64,000 bases of DNA from Erigeron canadensis (lineage: Eukaryota; Streptophyta; Magnoliopsida; Asterales; Asteraceae): contig NC_057767.1 in assembly GCF_010389155.1 (NCBI RefSeq), positions 744,001 to 808,000 of the forward strand. The letters are read 5' to 3'. Shown in pieces: positions 21,063-32,373 of this stretch; position 1 is the stretch's first letter, and each line of letters begins with the position of its first letter. The position numbers and the translations under genes are program-made. The notes below the pieces were generated by a model. It saw only the letters and a program-made list of their open reading frames with translations. It did not search any database and was not told the DNA's origin.

Positions 21063-22732
21063 ATTTTCTAATAGTAGTTTTCAATAAATATGTGTTGAAC
21101 AAGATACGGATCGAATCTAGCTAGTTTAGTTTAAAGAGGAGTTATTGGACAACAGAAAAAGAAAAAAAAAAAAAAAAAAAGAAAAAATGCATAAACCAGT
21201 TCCATCGATAAAAAAATTACTAAAAAACTTAGTGTTCATAAAGATTAATGGTTAACAGAAAACCGGTATTTATTTATTGAAAAGTTAATGCTTGAGTATA
21301 ACATGTTAGTTTTAAGTTTCGATTGATTTATTTCCACTTGGCATCCGTAACACTTTGAAAAGACAATGAAAAAGTTATCGAATTAGCACAATAATAAAAC
21401 CACGGTTAACTCAATTTTTCAATGCATCAATTACTAAAAAAATTCACATTACAAACGGGATACCACTTTTTTTTTTCTATCTTTAAATAAAAACTAACAT
21501 AAAGTATCTAACTAATAAAAATTTCACTGATAATAGAATCAAATACACTATAACTAAACAAATAATAATACTTTCAAATATTTTTTGGTCTAAATACGTG
21601 GTTTTAGAAATTAAAATAATTACATAGTAAACATATCAGTAGACTAATATACGAAAGATGATGATAACATGAAGATGCTATATCAATGGACAATCTAGGT
21701 TCTTTATGTGGTTTTCGAAATCCTGTTGAGCTTCATATATTTAAACGAATTACATATAAAACTCATAGAGCTAAAAAAAAAAAAAAAAGCTTCGTCACTG
21801 AACTAATAATTTTCTAAAAATCAGCCTAATAATAACAAATAGGCAAATACATTCATGTTAGATATATTTTCATAAGTAAATTAATAACTTTTTAAAAATT
21901 AGCCTAATAATTTTTTGAAAATAATTACAATGACAAATGTAATCTATTGATTCCGTCTCCTAATTTCATCTTTTGATTTTACTAAATGTCATTATTTTAA
22001 AAGAATTATTAGTCTAGTTTTTTAGAAGCATGCATCATTTTCTTATTTTATATCTAATGCGCTGATTATACCATGGACTAGTAGTAGATGTTGAATACTT
22101 CTTTTTATGGCTCGATGGATCCTTGCTCAAAAAAGTTTAATTAGTTATGTACATTTGAGTTGAAGCTTCTTTAAAGGTTCGTCATGCAACACTAATAATT
22201 TATCACATGATTCATGTATGAATTTAAAAAGATAAAGAAAGAAAGCGAATGAAGCCAGAACACTTTTATAAAAGAGAAAGACCAAGAAGTACTGGTTTGA
22301 CAGATTCTTTTGCTTTCAACCAAAATACTCCGTATCAATTATGTCACATATATAAACCCTTTTCTTTTTGGTACCGTAAAGTCACTCAAAAAGACACCAA
22401 TTGATATCAAAATAAGCAGACAAACAAACCTATTTTAGTAATGATTACGATATACACTTTTGAAAATTGAGATCGCTTTTTTGTTAAGTTAGAAATTGAG
22501 TTGCAAACAGCTGTGTCCTTGCAGCCTGGTGTATAGCTAGTAGCCTTGTACTATAGTAGTATCTTTTTCATTTTTTTATTTACCACAAATTTGAATTGAG
22601 ATCGATACCCCTGAGGCCCTGATTCTATGGTTAAACTAGGATAGTGAGTTGTTTTAATCCGTTTCTTTTACATTCAACGCTAAATATAGACATTTGAATA
22701 AAAAACCAATGGATGAAAGAAGTAATAGAATA
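21063..22732. other. Intergenic, no gene recognised
   Basis: Strongly AT-rich, with a long A-run at about 21162-21180. CTAATAATTTNTNAAAAATYAGCC-like strings occur at about 21800-21910 as a short duplication. No coding signal on either strand. Confidence 0.45.
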
Positions 22733-23293
22733 TTAAATGATAGAGATTAATCACGGGAATATAAATGTATTTTCTTATTTGTACATGGTTGCCCATTATA
22801 CTTTTTTATTGATGAGGTTTACCCACAAATTTTTTTTTATACACGGTTGACCTATATTACCAGTAATCACCCTTTTTAATGACGTGACAACCACGTAGAC
22901 GTTTAATAAAGCTGATATGGATTCTCAAGGACAGGTTTAATCACTTGATAACTAATGTATTTTTTCTTTTGTACATGGTTGCTTATTGAACTTATTTTTA
23001 TTGATGTGTATTACTAACAAACTCTTAAAATTTGTACATGGTTGACCCAAATATTAAAAGCTGGTTCTCTCTCATACTCAAATATTCAAAATTGCTTCTG
23101 TCTCTAAAAAGAAAATCCATAAATTTTAATTAAAAAAAAACAAAAGATTTTTCTAAAATAAATTCCAACCGCTAACCGCTCAGTCACCGAAAAATTGTAA
23201 TTCGTATTTCTGTTGGTTAGGGTTTGTGCGCATTTTAATTTCGAGTGTTTTGGTACAAATTTCGAGTTTCAATTCGAATAAACAAGGAAGAAA

Positions 23294-23347
23294 ATGTCGA
23301 TTTTGAGTTTTCCGGCGAGATGTTTGAATTCTTACAGGCTAACAAAG
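23294..23347 (+). pseudogene. Captured first exon of an unidentified host gene inside the MULE
   Basis: ATG at 23294 opens 18 codons (MSILSFPARCLNSYRLTK), followed exactly by a plant-type donor GTGAGT at 23348. It is preceded by a 5' UTR-like stretch (GGTTAGGGTTTGTGCGC...AACAAGGAAGAAA). The peptide is Ser/Arg/Leu-rich without acidic residues, so it could be the start of a mitochondrial or plastid targeting sequence; that is inference. No second exon follows before the right arm starts. The donor gene cannot be named from 18 codons. Confidence 0.6.
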
Positions 23348-23719
23348 GTGAGTGTATAAGATAATTTTTATCTGACTTAGGAATGTGAGTTTGAAATTGA
23401 TAATGTAAATGCTCAATTAGTCAACTATTCGCTTAGAAAAATCTTTCATTTTTTTATTAAAATTTCTAAGTTTTCTTTTTGGATAGAAAAACAGTTTTAA
23501 AGATTTGAGTATGAGAAAGAACCAGTTTTGAAGATTTTGGTCAACCATGTATAAATTTTAAGAGTTTCTTGGTAATTAATACACAACAATTAAAAAAGTT
23601 CAATGGCCAACCATGTACAAAAGGAAAAGTACATTAGTCATCCAAATATTAAATCTGTCGTTATGAATCCATGTCAGCTTTGTTAACCGACTATAACCGG
23701 TAAACCGATCAACTATGGG

Positions 23720-23910
23720 TCAACCGTGTACACAAAAAAAAGTTTGTGGGTAAACCTCATCAATAAAAAAGTATAATGGGCAACCGTGTACACGAAAAAA
23801 AGTTTGTGGGTAAACCTCATCAATAAAAAAGTATAATGGGCAACCGTGTACACGAAAAAAAGTTTGTGGGTAAACCTCATCAATAAAAAAGTATAATGAG
23901 AAACCGTGTA
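23720..23910. repeat. 60-bp minisatellite in the right arm of the MULE
   Basis: About three units with a period of exactly 60 bp (CAACCGTGTACACGAAAAAA, AGTTTGTGGGTAAACCTCAT, CAATAAAAAAGTATAATGGG). Adjacent units differ by about one base, and the last degenerates at about 23899. The left arm carries this unit only once (22780-22850, inverted), so the array expanded after or during element formation. Confidence 0.88.
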
Positions 23911-23959
23911 CAATTGCGAAAGTACATTTATCTTCCCGTGATTAATCCTTAAATGATAT

Positions 23960-25774
23960 ATACAGTATTGAACTAATTGGGTATGGGAAAGAAAATATAT
24001 GTGTGTTCAGAAAATAGCTATATTGTGAAAATTGAGGGCGGGCGTACGTTAAAATGAGAAAAAGAAAATCAAAAAAGTAGTTGGATGGGTTCGGTCGAGA
24101 GGCTTTGCATATCACTAGCTTTCTCCCACCAAATAGTAGTATGGTTGATTGAAGTTACAAATTAACCACTCTTGTTAAGTGTAGTTTGCTAGTCAATGAC
24201 GGATATAGAAAATTTTCTCACAAGGGGCACCAAACATTAACAATGACAATACTTATACACTTGAATGAATTGTAAAAATATATCAAAATAAACTGTGACA
24301 CACTATATATAAATTATAAAGTGTTGTGTTAGTGATTTATCTTACATTAAAATCAAACACTAAAAGGTGTAGCAAAAGAAAAGGGGCTAAAGCCGCTAAA
24401 CCTCTAAAACACCTCAAATTGCATACTTAGAATGGGATGTATTTCATATATACGTGTAAATTTAATGAGAATTGGCCAATTTGGGGAGGTGCCTTGGACC
24501 ACACTTTGAATCTTAGGTGCCTGATCTATGGATCACAGATGCACCTGAAGCTTTATCGGCCCTTCGTTCTTATTCATTCGGTTCACTTACCACATTTAGT
24601 AATTATATATAATCATAATATTAATTAGGTGATAATAAGTAGTTCATTTCATAGAGAATTATACTATGTCGTAACCTTATACTCCGTAATAAAAAATAAA
24701 TATGCATTGCATAACATATTTAATTTAGTGGCACATGTAAAATCGTCCACCAAGTCTCCATCATAAACTTTTTATTGTTTTGGCAGTCAAACTTGCCTTG
24801 TATATATAATTAATGAAAGTGCCTTTTTTCTTTCTCGCGCGGTTCATGTCATGCGTGTTTTTTTTTTTTTCTTTATTTACTTAGTTAGCTTGAATCCATG
24901 ACCTTTAAGATGGTGTGTATTTTAAGAAAAGTCCAAAAGAAAAAAAAAAATTGATTGAATTGAAACATCAACATTTGTATACATGTAGATCGATTCAGGT
25001 TGATCGTAGAAAGTGATCAATAGAAATAGAGAACTCTTTTTGGAGATTTATATCATCTATAATTGTCGATATGATTGCTGGTTTTTCTATTGGCATGTTA
25101 ATTTCTTGTGTATTTGCTGCATGCTTGTCGGCGTTCCAAAGATCATGTACAACAACAAATTAAACAAGTAGGCCTCATAGTACGTATGTTACGTATTGCT
25201 ACTCTTACCGATCGGGGCCTTAAAATGTACGCACATTTGATAAATTTTAGGGGCAAAATAGATTTTTTTCTTTATATATCTTTGTAGCACTTATTATTTC
25301 CCCTTAATTTTATTTTAAACTCAATGGGTATGAGTGTATGACTAAAGGGCCTTTGAAATATGGGAAATTATTATTAAGGATGATAATGATGCAAGTATTT
25401 TTGGAAATCTCAATCTCTATCCTCATATTCGGTTTTCAATTAATGTAATCCCTATATATTTCTGTCCGGGAATTAAATTAAATCCTTGTATCTCTCCCCG
25501 TCGAATATCGGGATACCTTTTTTGAATAAACAAAAATTCACCGTAGCAGAAGATAAGTAAAAGAATGTGTAGGTTGACATTTGTTTCTATGTATAAATCA
25601 ATATCTATGTTATTATGTTAAATTAATAAGTATACATAGTTTTGTCGAGTTTGGGTATGGGATCGGAAATTAATGTTTTTCTATCCTCATCCTTATTCCA
25701 TCGAATATATTTATATATATTTAGTCCTCCATACGTGAAAGTACCAATACATAATAACATACGTATCATCATAG
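23960..25774. other. Intergenic, no gene recognised
   Basis: AT-rich. The stretch near 24180-24420 (AAAGGGGCTAAAGCCGCTAAACC at its end) looks like transposon debris. No coding block or splice-consistent structure. Confidence 0.4.
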
Positions 25775-26265
25775 TTTTTAGACTTTTACGAGTGACGAGT
25801 CGACTCTTACGAGTCGAGTCGATTTAGACCGAAAACGAGGCGACTCGTGGTGTGACTCTTTTTTCTCCTGACTCTTACGAGTTGCGGTGTGAATTTGAAA
25901 TGAGTCACTACGAGTTGTAAACTTATAATTGTTGTAGTTTGATAATATGGTTTATATATTATATATCATATTAATAGTTACATTATTTTGTATGTTATAT
26001 ATGTATTTTTGATCATTTTAATACGAATTTGGAGATAAACCGTAAGATTATGACTTAAAAGTATCGAATATGTGATATTTTGGAAATGTATTAAGATAAT
26101 CGACTTATACTTTGTTTATAAATACGTCACATATATATAATTATACAATATTATATATGTAGTATATACAAATATCCTGACTCTTACGAGTCGAGTCACG
26201 TTTCAAGTCACGAGTCAAAAATCAGATTTTTAAGTTGAGTCAAAAGTTACGAGTCGATAACTGAG
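25775..26265. repeat. Repeat rich in GACTCTTACGAGTC palindromes
   Basis: GACTCTTACGAGTCGAGTC occurs identically at 25802-25820 and 26179-26197, with more GACTCG/CGAGTC copies around each, flanking an AT-rich centre. The first 14 bases have near-dyad symmetry. It is probably a non-autonomous DNA transposon with subterminal motifs; ends and target duplication are not resolved. Confidence 0.5.
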
Positions 26266-27203
26266 GGTAACATTACCTATGTTTTCTCCAAAACTTAATG
26301 GGCCCTGCATAGTTATTCATCGTGAACTGTGAACATGTTCAAAGCTATCTTGGCCAATTTTGGGCATTTTGCAAAGGGTGTACGAGTATTTTTTTTATTT
26401 GAACGATAAAGTTTATTAAGTGAACAAACATTTGTATTTGTAAGTTGACTGTGGCGAAGTCAGGATTTTCAGTCTGGAGTTGTTGAACAGTTTTAATGAT
26501 ATTAATATGCGTAAAATTAAACTACAGAATTAAATTACATCAGTCCGGGATTGACAATTATCTTTAAAGTAAGTAAATACATAAAAATAGTATTAATAAT
26601 ATAGAGTTTTATAAATATTATGAGGTTTTCATGGCCACCTATGTTCACCACATAGCTCCGCCACCAATTATCAACCCTGAAATATTTATGTCTATGTTTA
26701 AAGTTGAGATCTTTAATTAGAACCTCTTAAATTGAGGAGCAAAGCAGTTACGGCACGATTTGAACATGTAAAATAGTCCACCAAGTCTTGATCACGAACT
26801 CTAGCTTTAGTTATTTACTTTTAACAAAGCATATATAACTTTTAAAATAGCTAGTGTGTTTTACTTGTATTTACCTTCAACAAAGCATATCTTTTAATTT
26901 AGTGTGTTTTACGCGTGACAAGCAAACTTTTAATGGTTGTTTAACTAAGCTTAATCTTAAGGTCTTTATAAATATACATTCATAACCTAACTAATTCAAC
27001 CTGAGAAAAAAAATTTAATTTTGAAAAATAATTAAAGGTTGCTTAAATTAAAGTTAATGTGATATCTTGTAAACCAAACAATTCTCTTTTCTTTCTTGTA
27101 AGCTATCTTTTAAATACTCCTTCCCTCCTCACCCTTTTAACTTCAATCAAACATTTAACATTTCAATAGAATCTATATATCAAGGTAACAAATAGAGAAA
27201 GAT
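26266..27203. promoter_or_regulatory. Upstream region of DUF761 gene b
   Basis: Contains TTTAAATA at 27109-27116, 95 bp before ATG, followed by the family-type leader CTCCTTCCCTCCTCACCC and TTTTAACTTCAATC. The rest is AT-rich with no gene. Confidence 0.5.
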
Positions 27204-27752
27204 ATGGAGAAAAAATCACCATTAATCACCAAGAGAATATGGAAATTGGTACATGTGATGTTCTTCATGGTGAAAAAAAGAATTGCCAAAACAAACATCT
27301 TGGCTGATCTTAACATGATGATTTCAAAGCGTGGCAAGATTGCGGGTAAGGCCTTACAAAACCTTAACAATATGTTCCATCACAATAACCACAATAATGC
27401 GAATATTGCTCCATCCGGCGACTATGAGTTCAGCTGTCGCAACACCCCTCCTTATCCGCTTTCTCTCTTTTCAAATCACAAGAAATATCACAGCAAACGC
27501 GACCACGACCTTTCTACTACTAGCCCGCCATTGGCTCTAGACGAAGACGATTGTAATGACAATATGGTTATCAATGCCGCGGTTCTTAATGTTCTTAATC
27601 ATATGCGTACAAACGGCGCCACATCAACACCACCCAGGATAACTGACTCACCATTTCCTGAAACTAATGGTCGCGAAGATAATGGCCGTGTGGATGAGGC
27701 TGCTCAGATGTTCATAAACAGATTCTATAATGACCGGAGACGTGAAAGTTGA
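27204..27752 (+). CDS. DUF761-domain protein b
   Basis: Single exon, 182 codons, intact. The order is as in gene a: basic/hydrophobic N-terminus (RIWKLVHVMFFMVKKRIAK, ADLNMM, KRGKIAGKALQNL), an Asn/His-rich linker (FHHNNHNNANI), core FSCRNTPPYPLSLFS, acidic stretch LDEDDCNDN, RITDSPFPETNG and C-terminal DUF761 motif VDEAAQMFINRFYNDRRRES. It shares features with both the a/e pair (RITDSPFP) and the c/d pair (CRNTPPYP), so it is intermediate. Function unknown; likely elicitor- or stress-responsive by family analogy only. Confidence 0.85.
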   Translation: MEKKSPLITKRIWKLVHVMFFMVKKRIAKTNILADLNMMISKRGKIAGKALQNLNNMFHHNNHNNANIAPSGDYEFSCRNTPPYPLSLFSNHKKYHSKRDHDLSTTSPPLALDEDDCNDNMVINAAVLNVLNHMRTNGATSTPPRITDSPFPETNGREDNGRVDEAAQMFINRFYNDRRRES

Positions 27753-29604
27753 TTGATGGATCGACTAGATTGTTATTTAGTTAATTACTTCACTAGGGGT
27801 TATACGAAATTATACTTGATCCCTTTTCTTTGTTTCAAGCTTTTGCATTGTTTGTGACTTGTGTAACCTTAACAATTTTAGAATAATATCTTCATGTCAT
27901 TTTCATTGAGAATAAGTTTCATCAATAAATTGGTAATATTGATTGTACGTGAAGATACATTTATGATTTTTAAGATGCATTTCTATTTTCTTATCCAACG
28001 AACTTTGTAAACCGTGAATGGGCTGAGCTATTAGTCTATTAGTTCAACCTCATGGTTGAATTATTAACTTGAAGATAATTAACAGCTAAAAATTATCATC
28101 TACCGTTAAGAAAAAAACTAACTTTGTAAATTACGAAGCAACTCATTACAAAAATCCAATTTTTGTCATCTACAACAAACGTACATATTATACTGCACAG
28201 TGTATAACTTTATAAAGCGTGCATTGTCGTGGATGACAAAAACTTGTTGTAGATTTATCACTCCCCATAAACATTATTATTCCTTAATCACAAATCATAC
28301 CCACGTCGCGCTGCCATCCCATCTATCACCATCACTACTGGCCGATCGCCACCATCGCCCAGTCTATCACCACCACCATTGGCCGCTGACCACCATCCTC
28401 CGTTGTATTGTGCAAGCAACTTGTTTCAACTTATCATTTGATTATTAATTTAATTAATTATATAATTTAAAAGTGTAAAATAGATCTAGCCAACTTTAGA
28501 AAAGGAGAAGCCGAAATAGTTTCCAATTAATGGCACACTGTTTTGTTTTCTACCCGTCATTACATACCAAAATATCTACTTTACCAAACCTAAAATCGAA
28601 CGGCCGTCTAAAGTCCATCCGGGTATTTAACTAACATAATTAAGCTGACGAACATACTTTTGTAATCATAACAAACGTTAATAAACGTTAAATGTACCCC
28701 AAAGCCACTTGCTTTAATTGCGTCTTTCCATGAACCTTCACCTACTTATTAATATGGGCCCACGCTCACAAACCTCCCCTCCTAAGTAAATAATTTCTGA
28801 GGTAAATTATAGCTAGAGCCTAGAGATGATATACTATACGTGGCTTTGTTCAAATTGTTGGTTTCTTATAATATCTGTAGTTACCCTGGTCTTGGTCCAG
28901 TACAGCCGTCACCAGTGGTTGTGATTTTCTACTAGCTAGTGATTTATTTGTGGATTATTGAAAATTCATATTCGATCAAATGCAAAGTTGGTGATGGGCC
29001 CTTAGCTACATTATACTCATTAAAACTCGAAGAGTAAACCCTTTAGAATGTAGCCAGTATTTGATCCTCAGTTGAGTAAACCAAATTGAAAGTATTAGTC
29101 AGTTATCTTTTATCTCTTTTGCGCTTTAAAAAAATATCCATATCTTTTATTAAAATGGACAAGCATATCCAACTTTGGAGTTAAGGTTCCGAAGCTATGC
29201 ACAAGCTTTAGCTTCAGTCTCGAGCAGTGCCGGCCCCAAAATATTGAGGTTAGGCATATATGAGCCTAAAGTCCCAAAATACAAAGCCTTCATTTTTATA
29301 TTTTGGATTTAATGTTTTAGATTTTAGACTTTTGTTTCAGATGTTATTATATACAAGGGTAAAAAAAACATACAAGACTGTTCAAAAAAACATATAGGCA
29401 AATAAACTTCATGGCCATATGACTAACCTTAAAAAAGAAATAAAACTAACCATTGAGAAACTGAAAAGTTCGACAACCGATTTTCACTTTCAAAAAAATT
29501 TTCCCACAACGAGTTAGTGATTAAATCTTGATTATATGAAAGTCTTTCTTCTAAAAATGATAAAAAGAATTTTGTTTCTTGCGTTCTTTTCAAATAGCAA
29601 CCTA
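27753..29604. other. Intergenic with MITE and transposon debris
   Basis: A right half of the hairpin MITE family lies at about 28157-28266 (ends TTGTAGATTTATCACTCCCC). CCACCATC-rich sequence at 28300-28420, ending GTATTGTGCAAGC, resembles the short Helitron-like family. A CCTCCCCTCCTAAGTAAA copy lies at about 28775. No gene. Confidence 0.45.
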
Positions 29605-29800
29605 GTATAGCTAGTACAAAAAAAAACTATAGAGACCGGTTATAGAGGTTATAGAGACCGGTTTTACAACTGGTATCTATGCATATTGGTTTGCCACATA
29701 GAGACCGGTTAACAAGTGGTCTCTATACTTTACATAGAGACCTATTTTTTAGATACAAGTTGGTCTCTATGTTAACATGTTGAAATAATGCCTCATACCC
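29605..29800. mobile_element. CACTA-like terminal fragment with TAGAGACCGGTT repeats
   Basis: AGCTAGTACAAAAAAAAACT at about 29608 resembles a CACTA-type end. It is followed by TATAGAGACCGGTT copies in direct (29630, 29653, 29697) and inverted (GGTCTCTAT at 29720, 29763) orientation, as in CACTA subterminal regions. The opposite end is missing. Confidence 0.45.
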
Positions 29801-29866
29801 TTTAGTCTAACCTTTCATTATTTTTGTAATTAACCCAGCGTGCGCGCGCATATTATTGATAAAAAA

Positions 29867-30200
29867 CGAGCATGGTACTCGCCGCATTGCGCGGGGATGG
29901 GCACGGTGGTCTAGTGTTATCGGTGACGATATTATTGGTGGTGGTCGCAGTGTCAAATAGTGTAGGTTGGTGTAAAGGTGACGGTGAAATATTTAAAATG
30001 ATAAAGGTTTAAAGTGTTAATTATTAAAATAAGGGTTTAGGTGTAAATTAATTTTTTAAAGACAAATTTGGTAATTTATAAAAATTCTTTCTATAATAGG
30101 TTTTTATTAAGGGCAATTTAATACTTTCGTATGTAACATTTGAGTAACACTTTCTATTTGTAAGGGGTTGGATAATTTTTATAAAGGAGTAAAATATTAT
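29867..30200 (-). mobile_element. Short Helitron-like element, - strand, 5' end uncertain
   Basis: Read on the - strand, it ends GCGGCGAGTACCATG then CTCG before a T (at 29867), as the + copies at 9029 and 60177 do. GGTGGTGGTCGCAG at 29939 is the complement of the family's CCACC-rich part. The 5' boundary (about 30200) is a guess. Confidence 0.45.
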
Positions 30201-30350
30201 AAATTAATAAATAATCTATACGCTCATTATTACCATATGCATACGTACGTACATAATAAGAAACTATGTAAGAAACTATGAACTAAATTAAAAATAGATA
30301 TTACTTGTAAAAAAAGCATTTCATATTTGCATATGTCTAATAGTTTATAT

Positions 30351-30440
30351 TCAACATGCAAAACGTTCCCTCAATGACCAAACTTTTTGTGGGAGTCAAC
30401 ACTGCTTAATTGCTTTTGTGAAGTGGCTTCTTTTTTGTTT
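30351..30440 (+). promoter_or_regulatory. Conserved upstream block of DUF761 gene c, with W-box
   Basis: CAACATGCAAAACG, AATGACCAAAC, TTTTGTGGGAGTCAACACTG and AAGTGGCTTCTTTT are repeated nearly unchanged before gene d at 34807-34890. AGTCAA at 30394-30399 is a W-box core (TTGACT) on the - strand, 192 bp before ATG. TATA-like TTTAAATA lies at 30474-30481. Confidence 0.65.
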
Positions 30441-30590
30441 TTTCTCTTTAGTTGCAAACTTAAGTTTTTGGTCTTTAAATACCCCTATTCTCTTCTTTCT
30501 TTTTAACTTCATAACACATCAAGTTCAATTCATCCTATCTCTCTAGCTAGCACTTGAACAACAATAAAATTCAATATTGAGCTAGAACTA

Positions 30591-31073
30591 ATGGAGCAAA
30601 ATTTTGTTGTAATCACCAAGAAAGCATGGAGGTTGGTGCGTGTGATGTTCTTCATGTTAAAGAAAGGAATTGCCAAAAGAAAATTCTTACTTGACCTTAG
30701 CATGATGTTGAAGCGTGGCAAGATCACTAGCAAGGCCTCAACGATCCCCAAAGAATACGAGTTTAGTTGCCGCGACACCCCTCCTTACCCACTCTCCCTC
30801 TTTTCCTCCCACAAGAAACACGAAAACAAACATAGCCGCCTTGCTAGGTCTAACACACCATTGGTTGTGGATGATTGTGATGATATTATCATAAATCCTG
30901 CGGTTTTGAAGGCTCTTGATATGATGACAAGTAGGGCGTCTCCCAAGGATGAGCAACTAATGAGAATGGACTCACCGGCGGCATACAATGAGGATAAAGA
31001 TGATTGTGTAGACGAGGCTGCTGAAAACTTCATAAGGAGGTTCTATAATGATCGGATACGTACTGAAAACTAA
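30591..31073 (+). CDS. DUF761-domain protein c
   Basis: Single exon, 160 codons, intact. N-terminus KKAWRLVRVMFFMLKKGIAK, LLDLSMMLKRGKI. The His/Asn-rich linker of a, b and e is absent, so the N-terminal block runs almost directly into YEFSCRDTPPYPLSLFS. An acidic VVDDCDDIIINPAVLKAL follows, then MDSPAAYNED and the DUF761 end VDEAAENFIRRFYNDRIRTE. It is very similar to gene d in protein and promoter, indicating a recent local duplication of a unit of about 4.5 kb. Function unknown. Confidence 0.85.
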   Translation: MEQNFVVITKKAWRLVRVMFFMLKKGIAKRKFLLDLSMMLKRGKITSKASTIPKEYEFSCRDTPPYPLSLFSSHKKHENKHSRLARSNTPLVVDDCDDIIINPAVLKALDMMTSRASPKDEQLMRMDSPAAYNEDKDDCVDEAAENFIRRFYNDRIRTEN

Positions 31074-32373
31074 ATTAATGAGGGACTACGACTATATATA
31101 CAATGACTAATTTTCATTAGAGGGTTATATGAAACTACACTTGATACCTTAGATGTTTTCAAGTTTTTCGATTTTGTCATTCGTATAACCTCATCAATTT
31201 TGATATTATTTTAGATTGTGTTAACGAAAACAAATAGCAATAAATTTGGGCAGTGGAAACACGAATTTACGTTTTCGACTATTGATTTAATTTAGTTTTA
31301 TCCTTTATAAATTTAATTACTATACCCAATTGTTCGAAATTTAGCTAGTTACGAACTTGTTTTCGTTATCTTAAATAGCATTTGATTGTATACAATGAAA
31401 CAGGAATTGAAGCTAGAGTGCTAGCGAGTAAAAAACTACTACTATATAATCACATATATTAGGATGAAGGGCTAAAAAGCCATTTAGCCCAACTAAATGA
31501 CTTTTTTCGATGATGCCAATACAAGCATACAACCGGCTGAAATATTTATGTTTTATTCATGATGCGAGGACTTGATTTTTGGGGACTTTTGTGAGGTTTA
31601 ATCTTTGATGTTACTCAGTCTAAGACTAATCCATCTTATTTCAATAAACAGTTACCGTTCTTAAAAAGAAAGAAAAAAGTATGAGTTTCTCATTTACCAA
31701 TTTTGATGAATTTAAAATTAGGTCTGACTGCCACTTTGAATTTTTCTTCTTTAAATGCAATGGGACTTCACATTTGGTGTACATGTAAGCATATATATTT
31801 TTCCTTGTCCTTGGTCATATATGAGGTATTTTGTTAGATGTTATTAGAAAAAGACTCTTAAAAAATTACATGTCGAATAAGTGAATAACATAACAATTGG
31901 GACAACGGAACGAATACTCATTTGATGCACTTTTTTTTATATAAATCTTTATTTTAGCACATTCTAAAATTCAACCCTTCAAATTAAAGAAACCCCTAAA
32001 CCCACCCATTTTAATTTGTAATGATTAGGAAGTGCGATTAATTACAAAAAGCTTGGTAAGTGTGGCGCAGCCTTGAATTCTAATTCATATTGCATTGTTA
32101 CATTCACCCACCAAAAGCGTCCGTCCTACCAAACCTCTTCTACTAAGTAAACTATAAATGTTGGTTCAAAATAATTATGTAGGTGTTCAAAATGATCACA
32201 AACTATTTTACATCACGTAATTATGTAACGAAATTATTAGCCCCTGTCCAGACCGGTAAAGCTTAGTTGGTTCAACCAGCAGGTTAACTAGTCAAACTTG
32301 TATATATACATAAAATTCAAAACCAGTCTTTTAAAAATGGTACGATCTACTCATAAATAATATGGGTGTAAAA
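31074..32373. other. Intergenic, no gene recognised
   Basis: 3' flank of gene c, then AT-rich DNA. CCTCTTCTACTAAGTAAA at about 32136 is a degenerate copy of the motif upstream of gene a. No coding signal. Confidence 0.45.

Larger units (their letters stand above)
22744..23948. mobile_element. MULE-like (Mutator-type) non-autonomous element with long inverted arms and a captured gene fragment
   Basis: Outer ends AGATTAATCACGGGAA (22744) and TTCCCGTGATTAATCC (23948) are inverted. Both are flanked by TTAAATGATA plus one mismatching base (22733-22743 and 23949-23959), an 11-bp target duplication in the range known for Mutator elements (9-11 bp). Inverted similarity extends inward for about 350 bp on each side (GTACATGGTTG, GAGGTTTACCCACAAA, GGTTCTYTCTCATACTCAAAT and their complements). 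The central 23120-23460 is unique and looks like a host-gene 5' UTR, first exon and intron start. There is no transposase. The right arm is lengthened by a 60-bp minisatellite. Confidence 0.82.

Noticed and set aside
23720..23910. CRISPR-like array
   Set aside because: Units are directly adjacent 60-mers without variable spacers, in plant nuclear DNA.
23713..23913. Minus-strand protein with 20-residue repeats
   Set aside because: It only translates the 60-bp minisatellite, whose period is a multiple of three.
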